From an uncultured Sutterella sp. (lineage in GTDB: Bacteria; Pseudomonadota; Gammaproteobacteria; Burkholderiales; Burkholderiaceae_F), in contig UPZS01000023.1 in the NCBI GenBank assembly GCA_900538905.1, positions 1 through 32,839 on the forward strand: a stretch of DNA of 32,839 nt. The letters are read 5' to 3'. Positions 8,998-16,757 of the stretch are shown in pieces. Positions within the stretch are counted from its first letter, which is position 1, and every line of letters starts with the position of its first letter. The notes below the pieces were generated by a model that saw only the letters and a program-made list of their open reading frames with translations, did no database searches and was not told where the DNA came from. A program made the translations under genes and the position numbers.

Positions 8998-10449
8998 ATG
9001 TCCGCTTCCCGCATCCCTTCGCCTCAACCCTTTGTCTTCACCGTCATTTGTCCCAAAGATGAGGTGATCACAATCGAATTCTTCGCCGTGCCGCAATTTG
9101 CTGCAGAGCACATCGGAGACATTCGTATCGACTGGGGCGACGGCGACATCTCGGTCGCCGATGTGACCATGTCGTCGGATTCGGTCGCGGGCATGGTATC
9201 CGGCGAAGATTTTCTCGCCACGAGTTCCTGCACGCACCGATACGCTGAAGACGGCAAGCGGACCGTGACGGTGACGACTCCCTCGGGTTTTATGCCGCTC
9301 AAAAGATTGCCTTACCAGACGGTAAGCGTCTCAACTGCGCTGCCCACCCTCACGATGGGGGAAACCGACCCCGAAGGACGCCCCGAACCTTCCGACACGC
9401 TGCCACCGCTTTTTGCGCCTGATCCGGAAACCGGTTCGGCTCCGCTTAATTTCCTTTGTTCAGATTTTCTGACAAACAACCCAAATCTGGCATTTTTCGA
9501 CGAAGCCTTCATGGGCGTGTCGCTTAAGACCGTTCCCGTGTCGCTTTTCTCGCCCTGCAAATCGATTAAGAGTCTCGCGCGCACTTTTGCCCGAAGCAAG
9601 CTCACAAGCATTCCCTACGGCCTGCTGCGCCACGCGCTGACGCTTTCACTGTGCGAAGAGACTTTTGCACATTGTCCGTTCTTACGAGACGTCGACAATC
9701 CCTTCGGAGATAAGAAAAACCTCCCGGTATGTCTGGAAGGCTTCATGCTTGGTGCCGCCCCCCGTCTTTTTGCATGGTGTGACAAAGGTCGTCGTCAGGA
9801 AGCCGGCTGGATTCGCCCTCACGCCAATCTTGCCGATCCGAGTTTCGATTTCGACTGGCACGCCTCGCCACTGTCATCCGAACCGATCGTGTTGTTTTAC
9901 CCCATCGACCTTGAACTCGAAGGAGACTTATTCGTTGAGTGGGGCGACGGTTCCGCCGAACTCATCGACTGGAATAGCACCGACGCCTTGTCGCACAACT
10001 ACCCTCAGCCCGGCATCTATCGCGTGAAACTCCACCACACTGCCGGAGAAGAAGTTCGACCTTTCCGTTTAGGCAGAAGCGTCACCGCCGTACATAATGC
10101 GTTGCCGGCTTTTCACCCCCGCACCGTCGAAACGCTGGGCGATTTCTGCGGCTGGGCGGCAGATCGCCGGGAGCTGCGCAGCATTCCGGAAGATCTTTTC
10201 GCGAACAATCCCTCCATCGTCAATCTGGAACAAGCTTTTGCCGGATGCGTGCGACTTACGGATGTTGCCGACGGCATTGTTTCAATGCTTCCCGATTTGA
10301 AGAGTACCGACGGCATGTTCGCCTTCTGCAAGAGCCTCAAAGCGCTCCCCGCCAGCTACGTGGCTTCGCCTCATTCGCCCCGCTACGACTGCTTTGCAGC
10401 TCAGCCAATAACCGAAAACACCCCTCGCGGCAAGGAGACTCTCGCATGA
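8998..10449 (+). CDS. Unknown protein with two WGDG motifs and leucine/phenylalanine-rich repeats
   Basis: I do not recognise this 483-residue protein as a named family. It seems to be two tandem halves. Each starts with a beta-rich stretch holding a PKD-like turn (DWGDG at 45-49, EWGDG at 314-318) and continues with repeats of the pattern LFxxNPxLxxxxxAFxGCxxLxxIPxxLF, about 23-26 residues per unit. This resembles BspA/DUF285-type leucine-rich repeats, which usually occur on surface proteins or in phage tail-associated proteins. There is no signal peptide, lipobox, membrane helix or anchor, so it looks cytoplasmic unless a non-classical route exists. The stop overlaps the next gene's start (ATGA), and the next protein shares the repeats, so the two are probably coupled partners. 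Codon use matches the neighbours. Confidence 0.85.
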   Translation: MSASRIPSPQPFVFTVICPKDEVITIEFFAVPQFAAEHIGDIRIDWGDGDISVADVTMSSDSVAGMVSGEDFLATSSCTHRYAEDGKRTVTVTTPSGFMPLKRLPYQTVSVSTALPTLTMGETDPEGRPEPSDTLPPLFAPDPETGSAPLNFLCSDFLTNNPNLAFFDEAFMGVSLKTVPVSLFSPCKSIKSLARTFARSKLTSIPYGLLRHALTLSLCEETFAHCPFLRDVDNPFGDKKNLPVCLEGFMLGAAPRLFAWCDKGRRQEAGWIRPHANLADPSFDFDWHASPLSSEPIVLFYPIDLELEGDLFVEWGDGSAELIDWNSTDALSHNYPQPGIYRVKLHHTAGEEVRPFRLGRSVTAVHNALPAFHPRTVETLGDFCGWAADRRELRSIPEDLFANNPSIVNLEQAFAGCVRLTDVADGIVSMLPDLKSTDGMFAFCKSLKALPASYVASPHSPRYDCFAAQPITENTPRGKETLA

Positions 10450-11381
10450 CCAAGTTTGTCGCAGAAGTAACCGTCGGCAAACGCGACCGTCTTGTCACGC
10501 TGCGCATTCCCGCCGGCAACACCATTGCCCCGTCACTCAATCAAGTAACGGTATCTTTTGACGGGCAAACCTCGCAACACCATCGTGAGCCTATCTCGAG
10601 CACTGTCCTAGAGTATCACCCGATGCCGGGCACGCATCGCCTGGAGATTGACTTCGGCGGCCCGATGCCTGCTGCAACAATCATTTTGCCCGAACAGACA
10701 ACGGCCATAATTTCCCCGATCCCTGCTTTGCATGATGACGCCACCGGCATGCTAAGCACGGCAGGTCACATCTGGAACCCCGCAAAGCCTCCTCGGCAGC
10801 TCACGCAACTTGTGTCGTCGCTTTTTGCCCACAATACACATCTTGTTGCGCTATCGGGTACTTTCGCGGGACTAACCGCCTTAACGGAAGTCCCGGAATC
10901 ACTTTTTTTCCCGCTTATTTACGCAAGAACCTTCACCGGCGTTTTTGCCCTGAGTGGATTAACGCATGTTAGCCGCCAGCTTTTTACAGCCAACCTTCAG
11001 GCCGAGGATTTCTCTGAAGCCTTCATGGGTTGCAAGTCGCTTCATTCGATTCCAGCGGGATTATTCAGCACCAACACGCATGCTCGCATCTTTGACCGAA
11101 CTTTTGCTGAAAGCGCGTTGGGCGAAGTGCCGGCGGCACTTTTTTCGAACGTTGCCAAACGCGGCTCTTTCGTCGAAACGTTTGCCCGCACACAGGTAAA
11201 GCACGTTCCCGAAGGTCTGATGACAGACACGGAACCTGTCAACATTGACGGCATGTTCGAGCCGGCTGAGCGTTTGCCTCATGATCCCATGAACATCAAG
11301 GCCGCCCCCGTTTTTTCACAGGATTTCTTTGACGCCACGCGTCTGGCAACGGGGGTGCCAACCAAGCGCGCACGCTTCTAA
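10446..11381 (+). CDS. Unknown repeat protein, partner of the preceding gene
   Basis: This 311-residue protein starts at the ATG overlapping the previous stop, with AAGGAG eight bases upstream; longer open-frame starts lie inside the preceding gene and are unlikely. Residues 1 to about 115 form a beta-rich region without WGDG. From about 115 to 275 there are six or so repeats of the type LFxxNxxxxxFxxTFAxSxLxxVPxxLF, the same unit as in the upstream protein. No signal peptide or membrane segment is seen. An intrinsic terminator follows 21 bases after the stop, so the pair forms a closed two-gene unit. The shared repeats and coupling suggest the products work together, possibly as a complex. 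Function is unknown. Confidence 0.85.
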   Translation: MTKFVAEVTVGKRDRLVTLRIPAGNTIAPSLNQVTVSFDGQTSQHHREPISSTVLEYHPMPGTHRLEIDFGGPMPAATIILPEQTTAIISPIPALHDDATGMLSTAGHIWNPAKPPRQLTQLVSSLFAHNTHLVALSGTFAGLTALTEVPESLFFPLIYARTFTGVFALSGLTHVSRQLFTANLQAEDFSEAFMGCKSLHSIPAGLFSTNTHARIFDRTFAESALGEVPAALFSNVAKRGSFVETFARTQVKHVPEGLMTDTEPVNIDGMFEPAERLPHDPMNIKAAPVFSQDFFDATRLATGVPTKRARF

Positions 11382-11402
11382 GATTCAGTCGTCCAGCCAA
11401 AC

Positions 11403-11434
11403 GCCCGAGAGCTGAAACCTTCTCGGGCTTTTTT
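11403..11434 (+). terminator. Intrinsic terminator after the repeat-protein pair
   Basis: GCCCGAGA at 11403-11410 pairs with TCTCGGGC at 11421-11428, followed by six T. Confidence 0.85.
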
Positions 11435-11525
11435 GTGTCCATATACAGCTAACAGTCCCACAATAAGCGACTAAAGCGCCGCACTATAGAAATGCCTCTC
11501 AGTACGGAAACCTGCCGGCGAGGCG

Positions 11526-11531
11526 TACAAT
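11526..11531 (+). promoter_or_regulatory. Possible -10 box upstream of the DUF401 gene
   Basis: TACAAT occurs 45 bases before the chosen start at 11577, in the same context (GCGTACAAT) as other upstream sites here. No convincing -35 is visible. Confidence 0.35.
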
Positions 11532-11576
11532 CGACTTTACTGTTGCTTTTTGGTGCCCTTCGAGGCTTTTTTGAAC

Positions 11577-12812
11577 ATGAATATCTTTGTCGTTCTTGCC
11601 CTTGCGATGCTCCTTATCATCGTGGCGCTTCGCAAGAAAGTTCCAATCGGTCCGGCCATTCTGGCAGGCGGTCTGCTCATCTGGGTCGCCGTCAAGCCGG
11701 AAATCCCTCTGCTCGGTGAAGCCGCCAAGCAAATGTTCACCATGCAACGCACATACGACCTGCTCTTTGCTCTCTATTTCGTGGTGTGCCTTGAAATCGA
11801 ACTTCGCAAGAGCGGCTGCCTCAAGGGCATGGTGCAGTACCTCAACCACCTGATTCACTCCACCAAGGTGACGATGGCGGTGATGCCGGCCTTCTTAGGA
11901 TTATTGCCCTCCGTGGGCGGCGCTCGCTTCTCAGCCCCGATTGTCGACAACGCTTCCAAGGGTATGACGATCACGGCAGAACAGAAAGCAACGATTAACT
12001 TCTGGTTCCGTCACATCTTTGAATTCTCCAGCCCCATCATTCCGGGAATGATTCTCGCCTGCTCGATTGTGGGCGTTGGCGTGGGCGACGTGATTATTCA
12101 CCTTGTTTGGGTGACGGCTCTGATGTTTGCCATCGGCTGGCTGATGTTCGTGCGTCCGATGAAGTTCGAAGACTTACGCGCTCAGAACATGGGAGAAGAC
12201 CCGGACTTTGACCTACAACGCAATCGCTTGGACTTTTGGCTCTCGATTCTGCCTGTGGCCGCCGTTTTCCTTTTGATGGTCTTCGGCGGCGTCGGTGCAG
12301 CCGTTTCCATGGGCGTTGTGGCGGCGGCCATGGTCTTTGTTCTGATGGGCACCAACCGCGCCGTCCCGATCAAAGACATCTTCATCGGCGCCATTGAATG
12401 GAAACTTCTGCGCGACGTCACCTGCATCCTCTTTTTCATCCAACTTCTGGACGTTACGGGCGTTCTTGGGCAAGTTGTCGAGAGCTTTAAGGCCGCTCCG
12501 CTGCCCACTCCCGTCATCATCGCAGGCCTGAGCTTCTTGATCGGTGTCTTAACGGGTATGTCTCAGGGACACGTTGCCATCGTCATGCCGATCGTGGCAC
12601 TTCTGGCTCCTGCGGGTTCTCTGGATCTCGTTGGCGTCGCTCTCGTTTTCGGCGTCGGCGGACAGATGATCACGCCCACGCACGTGTGTCTCATTGTGTC
12701 GCTTGACTACTTCAAAGCGGACTTCTTCAAGACCCTCATTCCGGTGATCGTGGCCGAAGCCGCTCTTCTGGGCGTCTTCTCGATCTACAGCTACCTCACC
12801 TGGGCCAGCTAA
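11577..12812 (+). CDS. DUF401 family integral membrane protein (putative transporter)
   Basis: A 411-residue polytopic membrane protein with about ten to eleven hydrophobic segments. The stretches LGLLPSVGGARFSAPIVDN and TGMSQGHVAIVMPIVALLAP recall the DUF401 family, which resembles ion-transporter folds such as GntP/CitM-type permeases. The substrate is unknown. I chose the ATG at 11577 because it opens directly into the first helix (MNIFVVLALAMLL); a TTG at 11550 is in frame but would add nine residues. GAGG about eleven bases upstream is a mediocre ribosome site. The gene is flanked by terminators on both sides and is therefore monocistronic. Confidence 0.85.
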   Translation: MNIFVVLALAMLLIIVALRKKVPIGPAILAGGLLIWVAVKPEIPLLGEAAKQMFTMQRTYDLLFALYFVVCLEIELRKSGCLKGMVQYLNHLIHSTKVTMAVMPAFLGLLPSVGGARFSAPIVDNASKGMTITAEQKATINFWFRHIFEFSSPIIPGMILACSIVGVGVGDVIIHLVWVTALMFAIGWLMFVRPMKFEDLRAQNMGEDPDFDLQRNRLDFWLSILPVAAVFLLMVFGGVGAAVSMGVVAAAMVFVLMGTNRAVPIKDIFIGAIEWKLLRDVTCILFFIQLLDVTGVLGQVVESFKAAPLPTPVIIAGLSFLIGVLTGMSQGHVAIVMPIVALLAPAGSLDLVGVALVFGVGGQMITPTHVCLIVSLDYFKADFFKTLIPVIVAEAALLGVFSIYSYLTWAS

Positions 12813-12837
12813 TTTGTTTGAGCCTTTCTGTGTGTTG

Positions 12838-12872
12838 AACGCCTCAGATTGCAATGCGATTTGGGGCGTTTT
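12838..12872 (+). terminator. Intrinsic terminator after the DUF401 gene
   Basis: A 13-bp stem containing several G-T pairs (CGCCTCAGATTGC at 12840-12852, loop AAT, GCGATTTGGGGCG at 12856-12868) is followed by TTTTC. Confidence 0.8.
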
Positions 12873-12900
12873 CTTTCGTCCGTCTCAGGTAAATTGGTTG

Positions 12901-12940
12901 CAAAAACGGACGGCAGCCATTGGAGGAACTGTCGTCCGTT
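12901..12940 (-). terminator. Intrinsic terminator after copA/copZ
   Basis: Read on the minus strand, AACGGACG pairs with CGTCCGTT and the stem runs into TTTTTG. It begins 30 bases after the copA stop and closes this transcript against the convergent DUF401 gene. Confidence 0.75.
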
Positions 12941-12970
12941 CGGGTCACTTCTACGGAAATCAAAACGCCG

Positions 12971-13186
12971 TTATTTCGTTTCGATGTCTTTCACTTCAAA
13001 GTCGAGATCCGTGATCGTGGCCTTGAGTACGTCGTCGGTAACGGTTTCTTCGCATTCGATCACGGCGCACTTCTTTTCAAGACTCACGTCGACACTCGTC
13101 ACGCCGGCAAGCTTTGTGAGCGCCTTGGTTACAGCGCCTGAACAGTGCGGGCAGTGCATGCCTTCGATCAAGATCACTTTTTGCAT
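12971..13186 (-). CDS. Possible separately translated CopZ-like copper chaperone (internal start within copA)
   Basis: From the in-frame ATG at 13186 the product would be 71 residues, MQKVILIEGMHCPHCSGAV onward, the size and sequence of a stand-alone CopZ (beta-alpha-beta-beta-alpha-beta fold, copper ligands in CPHC). On the minus strand AAAGGAG lies seven bases before this ATG, an ideal spacing and far better than the site of copA itself. The same bases are also read as copA codons. The locus may therefore make both a fused ATPase and a free chaperone. The comparable E. coli case reaches a free chaperone by frameshifting at the other end of copA. Whether the internal start is used is inference. 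Confidence 0.5.
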   Translation of the reverse strand: MQKVILIEGMHCPHCSGAVTKALTKLAGVTSVDVSLEKKCAVIECEETVTDDVLKATITDLDFEVKDIETK

Positions 13187-15541
13187 GGTTTTACTCCTTT
13201 GCTCCAAAGGCAATTGGTAGGCTGCGTAGGCCGCAGCAACGGTTGAGAAAGATGATAAAGAATTCTTGTTCGTCGGCTTAAAGCGCCTCAAACGCAACGC
13301 GTTGGTTACCACACACACGGAGCTCATGCTCATGGCCGCGGCACCGATCATAGGGTTGAGCGACCAACCAAGCGTCGTAAAGAAGACGCCGGCAGCCACG
13401 GGAATGCCAATAGCGTTGTAAAAGAACGCCCAGAAAAGGTTCTGCTTGATATTGCGAAGCACCGCGCCCGACAGTTCATAAGCCGACACCGCGTCGGTCA
13501 GTTTGCTGTTGACGAGCACCACGTCGGCACATTCGATCGCCACATCAGTCCCCGCACCGATTGCCATGCCCACGTCAGCCGTCGCAAGCGCGGGCGCATC
13601 GTTGATGCCGTCACCGATCATCAGCACTCGGACTCCTTGCTGCTGCGTTTGTTTGACAACAGCGGCCTTGTCGGCGGGGAGCACTTCGCTCACCACCTCA
13701 TCGATTCCGACGGCTCGTGCAATGGCTTTGGCCGTACGTTCGTTATCTCCCGTAAGCATCATCACACGGAGCCCCACCGCCTTAAAGGCGCGGATAGCCT
13801 CAGCGCTGTCGCTTTTGACCGTATCGGCGCAGGCTACGATCCCTACCGGCACGTTGTCTTCGCAGACGACGAGAGCCGTCTTGCCTGCTTCGGACAAAGT
13901 TTCGAGCTCCGAGAGAATCGAGGCATCGTCTTTAACCAGAGTACGGTTACCAATGGCATAGGTCTTGCCGTTGATCATTGCGAAAACGCTTCCTGGCTGC
14001 TGACTGAAGTCCTTGGCTTCAAAAAGGCCCGTTTCGTTTTCACGTGCGCATCGGACGATCGCCTGAGCCAGGGGATGCTCGCTTTTGACTTCAACGGAAG
14101 CAGCCAGTTTCAAAAGATCCCGCTCGCGCAGATGAGAGGCAAAGACACGAATGTCGGTGACAACAGGCTTACCTTCGGTGACGGTTCCGGTCTTATCCAG
14201 AATCACGGCATTGATGCCACTGCACTTTTCGAGCGCTTCGGCCGACTTAAAAAGAATACCAAGACGAGCCGCACGGCCTGTTCCCACCATCACAGCAGTG
14301 GGCGTCGCAAGACCCAACGCACACGGGCAGGAAATCACCAGAACACTCACAGCAAGTGTCAGTGCAAACTCAACGCTTGCCCCGAGTGCAATCCACACGA
14401 AGGCCGTCACCAAAGCGATCGCAAGCACGACAGGGACAAAGATACCGCTGATTTTGTCGGCCAAACGGGCCACCGGCGCTTTGGACGATGTGGCTTCGTC
14501 GACTAAAGCAATCACTTGCGCAAGCGTCGTATCTGACCCCACGCGAGTTGCTTTGGCTCGGATATGACCGGAATGCATCAACGTTGCTGCGGAGATCTTG
14601 CTGCCGATTTCTTTTTCCACCGGCAGACTTTCGCCTGTAAGTGCCGATTCGTCGACCTGTGCGTGGCCATCGACGACCACTGCGTCAACTGCGATGCGCT
14701 CACCGGTTTTGATCACAAGCACATCGCCTACAACAACGTCATCAGCCGCAATCTCCGTTTCTTCGCCGTTGCGAATCACACGCGCGGTATCAGGAACAAG
14801 GCTCACGAGCTGCGAGACGGCGTCCGTGGTTCTCGCTTTGGCTCGGGCTTCAAAATACTTGCCCAAACCGATAAGCGTCAGAATCATCGCGGCAGAATCG
14901 AAGTAGAGATTGTGAGCGTGGTGGCTCACAGTGCTCCAATCACCGGTGCCCGCCGCATATAACATCACGTAAAGCGACACGATGCCCGAGAACATTGAGG
15001 CCGTCGCCCCCAGCGCGACCAATGAATCCATGTTGGGCGCGAGCCCCGCAAGCGCCTTGAAGCCACGCGTGAAAAAGTTTTTGTTGAGCACCAGCACCGG
15101 CAACGTCAGCAAGAGCTGTGTGAAGGCAAAGGCCGGCGCTTTTTGTGCTCCCTCAAAAAAGGGGAACGTGATGCCAGCCATCGGCAGCATCGTGATCACC
15201 ATCAGAAGCGCGCAGAAAAAGAGGCTCCAATAGAGGCGCTTGCGCGTGGCCGTCAATTCCTGCTGCAGGACCTCTGCCTGGCTGTTTTTCTTTTGAGTCT
15301 TGGCCTTGCCCGAGGGGGTCGAGTCGTTATCCCGGAGGCTGGCGCCGTAACCGGCCGCCGTCACTGCCTTGACTACGTCATCCTGCGAGAGCTTGGCGTC
15401 ATCGAGCTCCAGCGTCATGTCGTTTTTGAGAAGGTTGACAGTGACGTTACAGCAGCCGTCGAGCGCCTTGACGGCTTTTTCCACGCGCGCCGAGCAAGCC
15501 GCGCAGCTCATCCCCGTGACATCAAAATGAAGTTTCTGCAT
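12971..15541 (-). CDS. copA: Copper-exporting P1B-type ATPase with an extra C-terminal metal-binding domain
   Basis: An 856-residue Cu(I) efflux ATPase of the cytoplasmic membrane. In order: N-terminal HMA domain with GMSCAAC (C13, C16); a Lys/Ser/Gln linker to about 95; transmembrane helices; actuator TGES at 302-305; the copper-type CPC motif at 405-407; phosphorylation motif DKTGTVTEG (D449); GDGINDAPALA near 645; and the last helices ending NALRLRRFKP near 756. CopA normally stops about here. Instead, a 29-residue linker leads in frame into a second complete HMA domain (GMHCPHC, C797 and C800). Inside the linker DNA a strong Shine-Dalgarno and ATG could start a free chaperone (separate entry). 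A lost copA stop codon is the simplest origin; a sequencing error cannot be excluded. The ribosome site before the first ATG is weak. Confidence 0.95.
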   Translation of the reverse strand: MQKLHFDVTGMSCAACSARVEKAVKALDGCCNVTVNLLKNDMTLELDDAKLSQDDVVKAVTAAGYGASLRDNDSTPSGKAKTQKKNSQAEVLQQELTATRKRLYWSLFFCALLMVITMLPMAGITFPFFEGAQKAPAFAFTQLLLTLPVLVLNKNFFTRGFKALAGLAPNMDSLVALGATASMFSGIVSLYVMLYAAGTGDWSTVSHHAHNLYFDSAAMILTLIGLGKYFEARAKARTTDAVSQLVSLVPDTARVIRNGEETEIAADDVVVGDVLVIKTGERIAVDAVVVDGHAQVDESALTGESLPVEKEIGSKISAATLMHSGHIRAKATRVGSDTTLAQVIALVDEATSSKAPVARLADKISGIFVPVVLAIALVTAFVWIALGASVEFALTLAVSVLVISCPCALGLATPTAVMVGTGRAARLGILFKSAEALEKCSGINAVILDKTGTVTEGKPVVTDIRVFASHLRERDLLKLAASVEVKSEHPLAQAIVRCARENETGLFEAKDFSQQPGSVFAMINGKTYAIGNRTLVKDDASILSELETLSEAGKTALVVCEDNVPVGIVACADTVKSDSAEAIRAFKAVGLRVMMLTGDNERTAKAIARAVGIDEVVSEVLPADKAAVVKQTQQQGVRVLMIGDGINDAPALATADVGMAIGAGTDVAIECADVVLVNSKLTDAVSAYELSGAVLRNIKQNLFWAFFYNAIGIPVAAGVFFTTLGWSLNPMIGAAAMSMSSVCVVTNALRLRRFKPTNKNSLSSFSTVAAAYAAYQLPLEQRSKTMQKVILIEGMHCPHCSGAVTKALTKLAGVTSVDVSLEKKCAVIECEETVTDDVLKATITDLDFEVKDIETK
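13187..13200 (-). promoter_or_regulatory. Internal Shine-Dalgarno inside copA, before the CopZ-like domain
   Basis: Minus-strand bases read AAAGGAGTAAAACC immediately before ATG. They encode linker residues of CopA, yet match a full ribosome-binding site at optimal spacing. Confidence 0.6.
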
Positions 15542-15612
15542 CTTTTAGGCAATTGAATTCCGTTGTGCGAAGAAGGCCTCGCCTCCCCATGGTGAGAACG
15601 ATTCTAATCAAA

Positions 15613-15664
15613 TACTTTCTTTTGGGAAGAAGGTACCTTTACGGTATATACTTTCAAAAAAGTA
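15613..15664. promoter_or_regulatory. Two inverted repeats between copA and the HxlR-type regulator (candidate operators)
   Basis: One imperfect palindrome pairs TACTTTCTT (15613-15621) with AAGAAGGTA (15627-15635). The second is TACTTT-CAAA-AAAGTA (15649-15664). Both contain the TACTTTC word. They sit in the 142-base gap between divergent starts at 15541 and 15684, 20 bases before the regulator's ATG, as expected for an autoregulated pair. No binding data exist here; assignment is by symmetry and location. Confidence 0.45.
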
Positions 15665-15683
15665 ACTTAGATAGAAATTCCGT

Positions 15684-16130
15684 ATGCCTTCCTCCAAAGA
15701 CAACCCCGTTTCCGAACCCGCACACTGCCCGGTGCGCACCACGCTCGCACTCATCGGCGGCAAACACAAAGCCTTCATTCTCTGGAATCTTTTTGACGGC
15801 ACGAAACGCTTTTCTCAGTTGCAGAAAGCCGTACCGCAAGCAAACGCCAAGATGCTCTCTCAGCAGCTCAAAGAGCTTGAGCGCGACAGTCTGATTTCCC
15901 GCAAGGCATACGCGGTGGTGCCGCCCAAGGTGGAATATTCGCTCACGGATCTCGGCAAAAGTTTGAAACCGGTCTTGAGTTGCGTCTATGAATGGGGCAC
16001 AAGTTACCTCCAATCACGCGGCATTTCTCCGGACTGTTCCATGCAACCGCTCGACGAGAAGTCTGAACAAACTTCCGGCAGCACCTGCTGTTGTGGTCAC
16101 CATCCGGTTCATCCCGAAGTTGATGGCTGA
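15684..16130 (+). CDS. HxlR-family winged-helix regulator with Cys/His-rich tail
   Basis: A 148-residue transcription factor. The HxlR signature is clear: CPVRTTLALIGGKHKAFILW at 15-34, FSQLQKAVPQANAKMLSQQL at about 43-62 (recognition helix region) and YSLTDLGKSL at about 85-94. Family members sense thiol or electrophile stress, often through an N-terminal cysteine, here C15. Beyond the usual end at about 115 there is an extra tail with C118, the run CCC at 135-137 and H139, H140 and H143, which looks able to bind metal. Divergent transcription from copA and the shared inverted repeats suggest it controls copA. Copper ATPases are usually ruled by CueR, CsoR or CopY types, so this pairing is uncommon. 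The function as copper sensor is inference. Confidence 0.9.
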   Translation: MPSSKDNPVSEPAHCPVRTTLALIGGKHKAFILWNLFDGTKRFSQLQKAVPQANAKMLSQQLKELERDSLISRKAYAVVPPKVEYSLTDLGKSLKPVLSCVYEWGTSYLQSRGISPDCSMQPLDEKSEQTSGSTCCCGHHPVHPEVDG

Positions 16131-16314
16131 TCTTTTTTGACACCACCGAACGGAACTTCTCCACACATTGGCCGGGAATTTCTGAAAATCAAGAGTTGGC
16201 CGCAAGTTAAGACGCTAAAAATTCCGTCGGCTGAGCAAAAGTTGCTCATCAGAGCGCCATAGCGAAGTACGGAGCCGGCAAAAATTCTCTTTTCAACCTT
16301 TGTAGGAGAATCCT

Positions 16315-16569
16315 ATGCCGATATTTTTTGTACGCCTTCCTGAGCTGCTTGAGCAATTGGCCGTCGGAAAAACAACGCTGTACGCCCGCATTAAGCAAGG
16401 AACCTTTCCGCCGCCCGTCAAATTTGGAGAGCGCGTTTCTGCATGGCCTGAACACGAGGTGGATACCGTTGTCAATGCTTATATGCGATCAGCAACAAAA
16501 GAGGATCTTCAGAAGCTGGTCGCTCAGCTCATGATTGCTCGACGTTCCGGCTGCACCGGTACGAAATAA
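16315..16569 (+). CDS. AlpA-like phage/excisionase-type DNA-binding protein
   Basis: An 84-residue protein of the MerR-superfamily AlpA type: VRLPELLEQLAVGKTTLYARIKQG is followed by FPPPVKFGERVSAWPEHEVD, the typical helix-turn-helix plus wing. Such proteins regulate prophage or island integrase genes and act as excisionases. AGGAG lies seven bases before the ATG. The last 25 residues are unassigned. A tyrosine-integrase remnant lies 1.2 kb downstream on the same strand, so the two may be leftovers of one integrated element, although metQ lies between them on the other strand. The gene itself looks intact. Confidence 0.8.
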   Translation: MPIFFVRLPELLEQLAVGKTTLYARIKQGTFPPPVKFGERVSAWPEHEVDTVVNAYMRSATKEDLQKLVAQLMIARRSGCTGTK

Positions 16570-16635
16570 GTGAGCTACTTCAAATCAATTAAAGGCTTGT
16601 TTACGAGCTTTTATATTTGATCTTTGACATAAGAA

Positions 16636-16692
16636 AACCTCCCGCTTTTTGCGATCACCGAAAGATGATTCGGAAACGGGAGGTTATCTTTT
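16636..16692. terminator. Bidirectional terminator between the AlpA-like gene and metQ
   Basis: AACCTCCCG (16636-16644) pairs with CGGGAGGTT (16677-16685), with an inner CCGAA/TTCGG hairpin. T-runs follow on the plus strand (ATCTTTTTT) and more weakly on the minus strand (TTTTCTT). It separates two convergent genes. Confidence 0.7.
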
Positions 16693-16757
16693 TTGCCCTC
16701 TAAAACGGGCGATCCAATAGGTTTTTCTTTAGCTTTTAAAGGTTCACATTTAGCGTA

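Noticed and set aside
11550..11576. TTG start for the DUF401 protein
   Set aside because: The ATG at 11577 leads straight into the first membrane helix; the nine extra residues add nothing typical.
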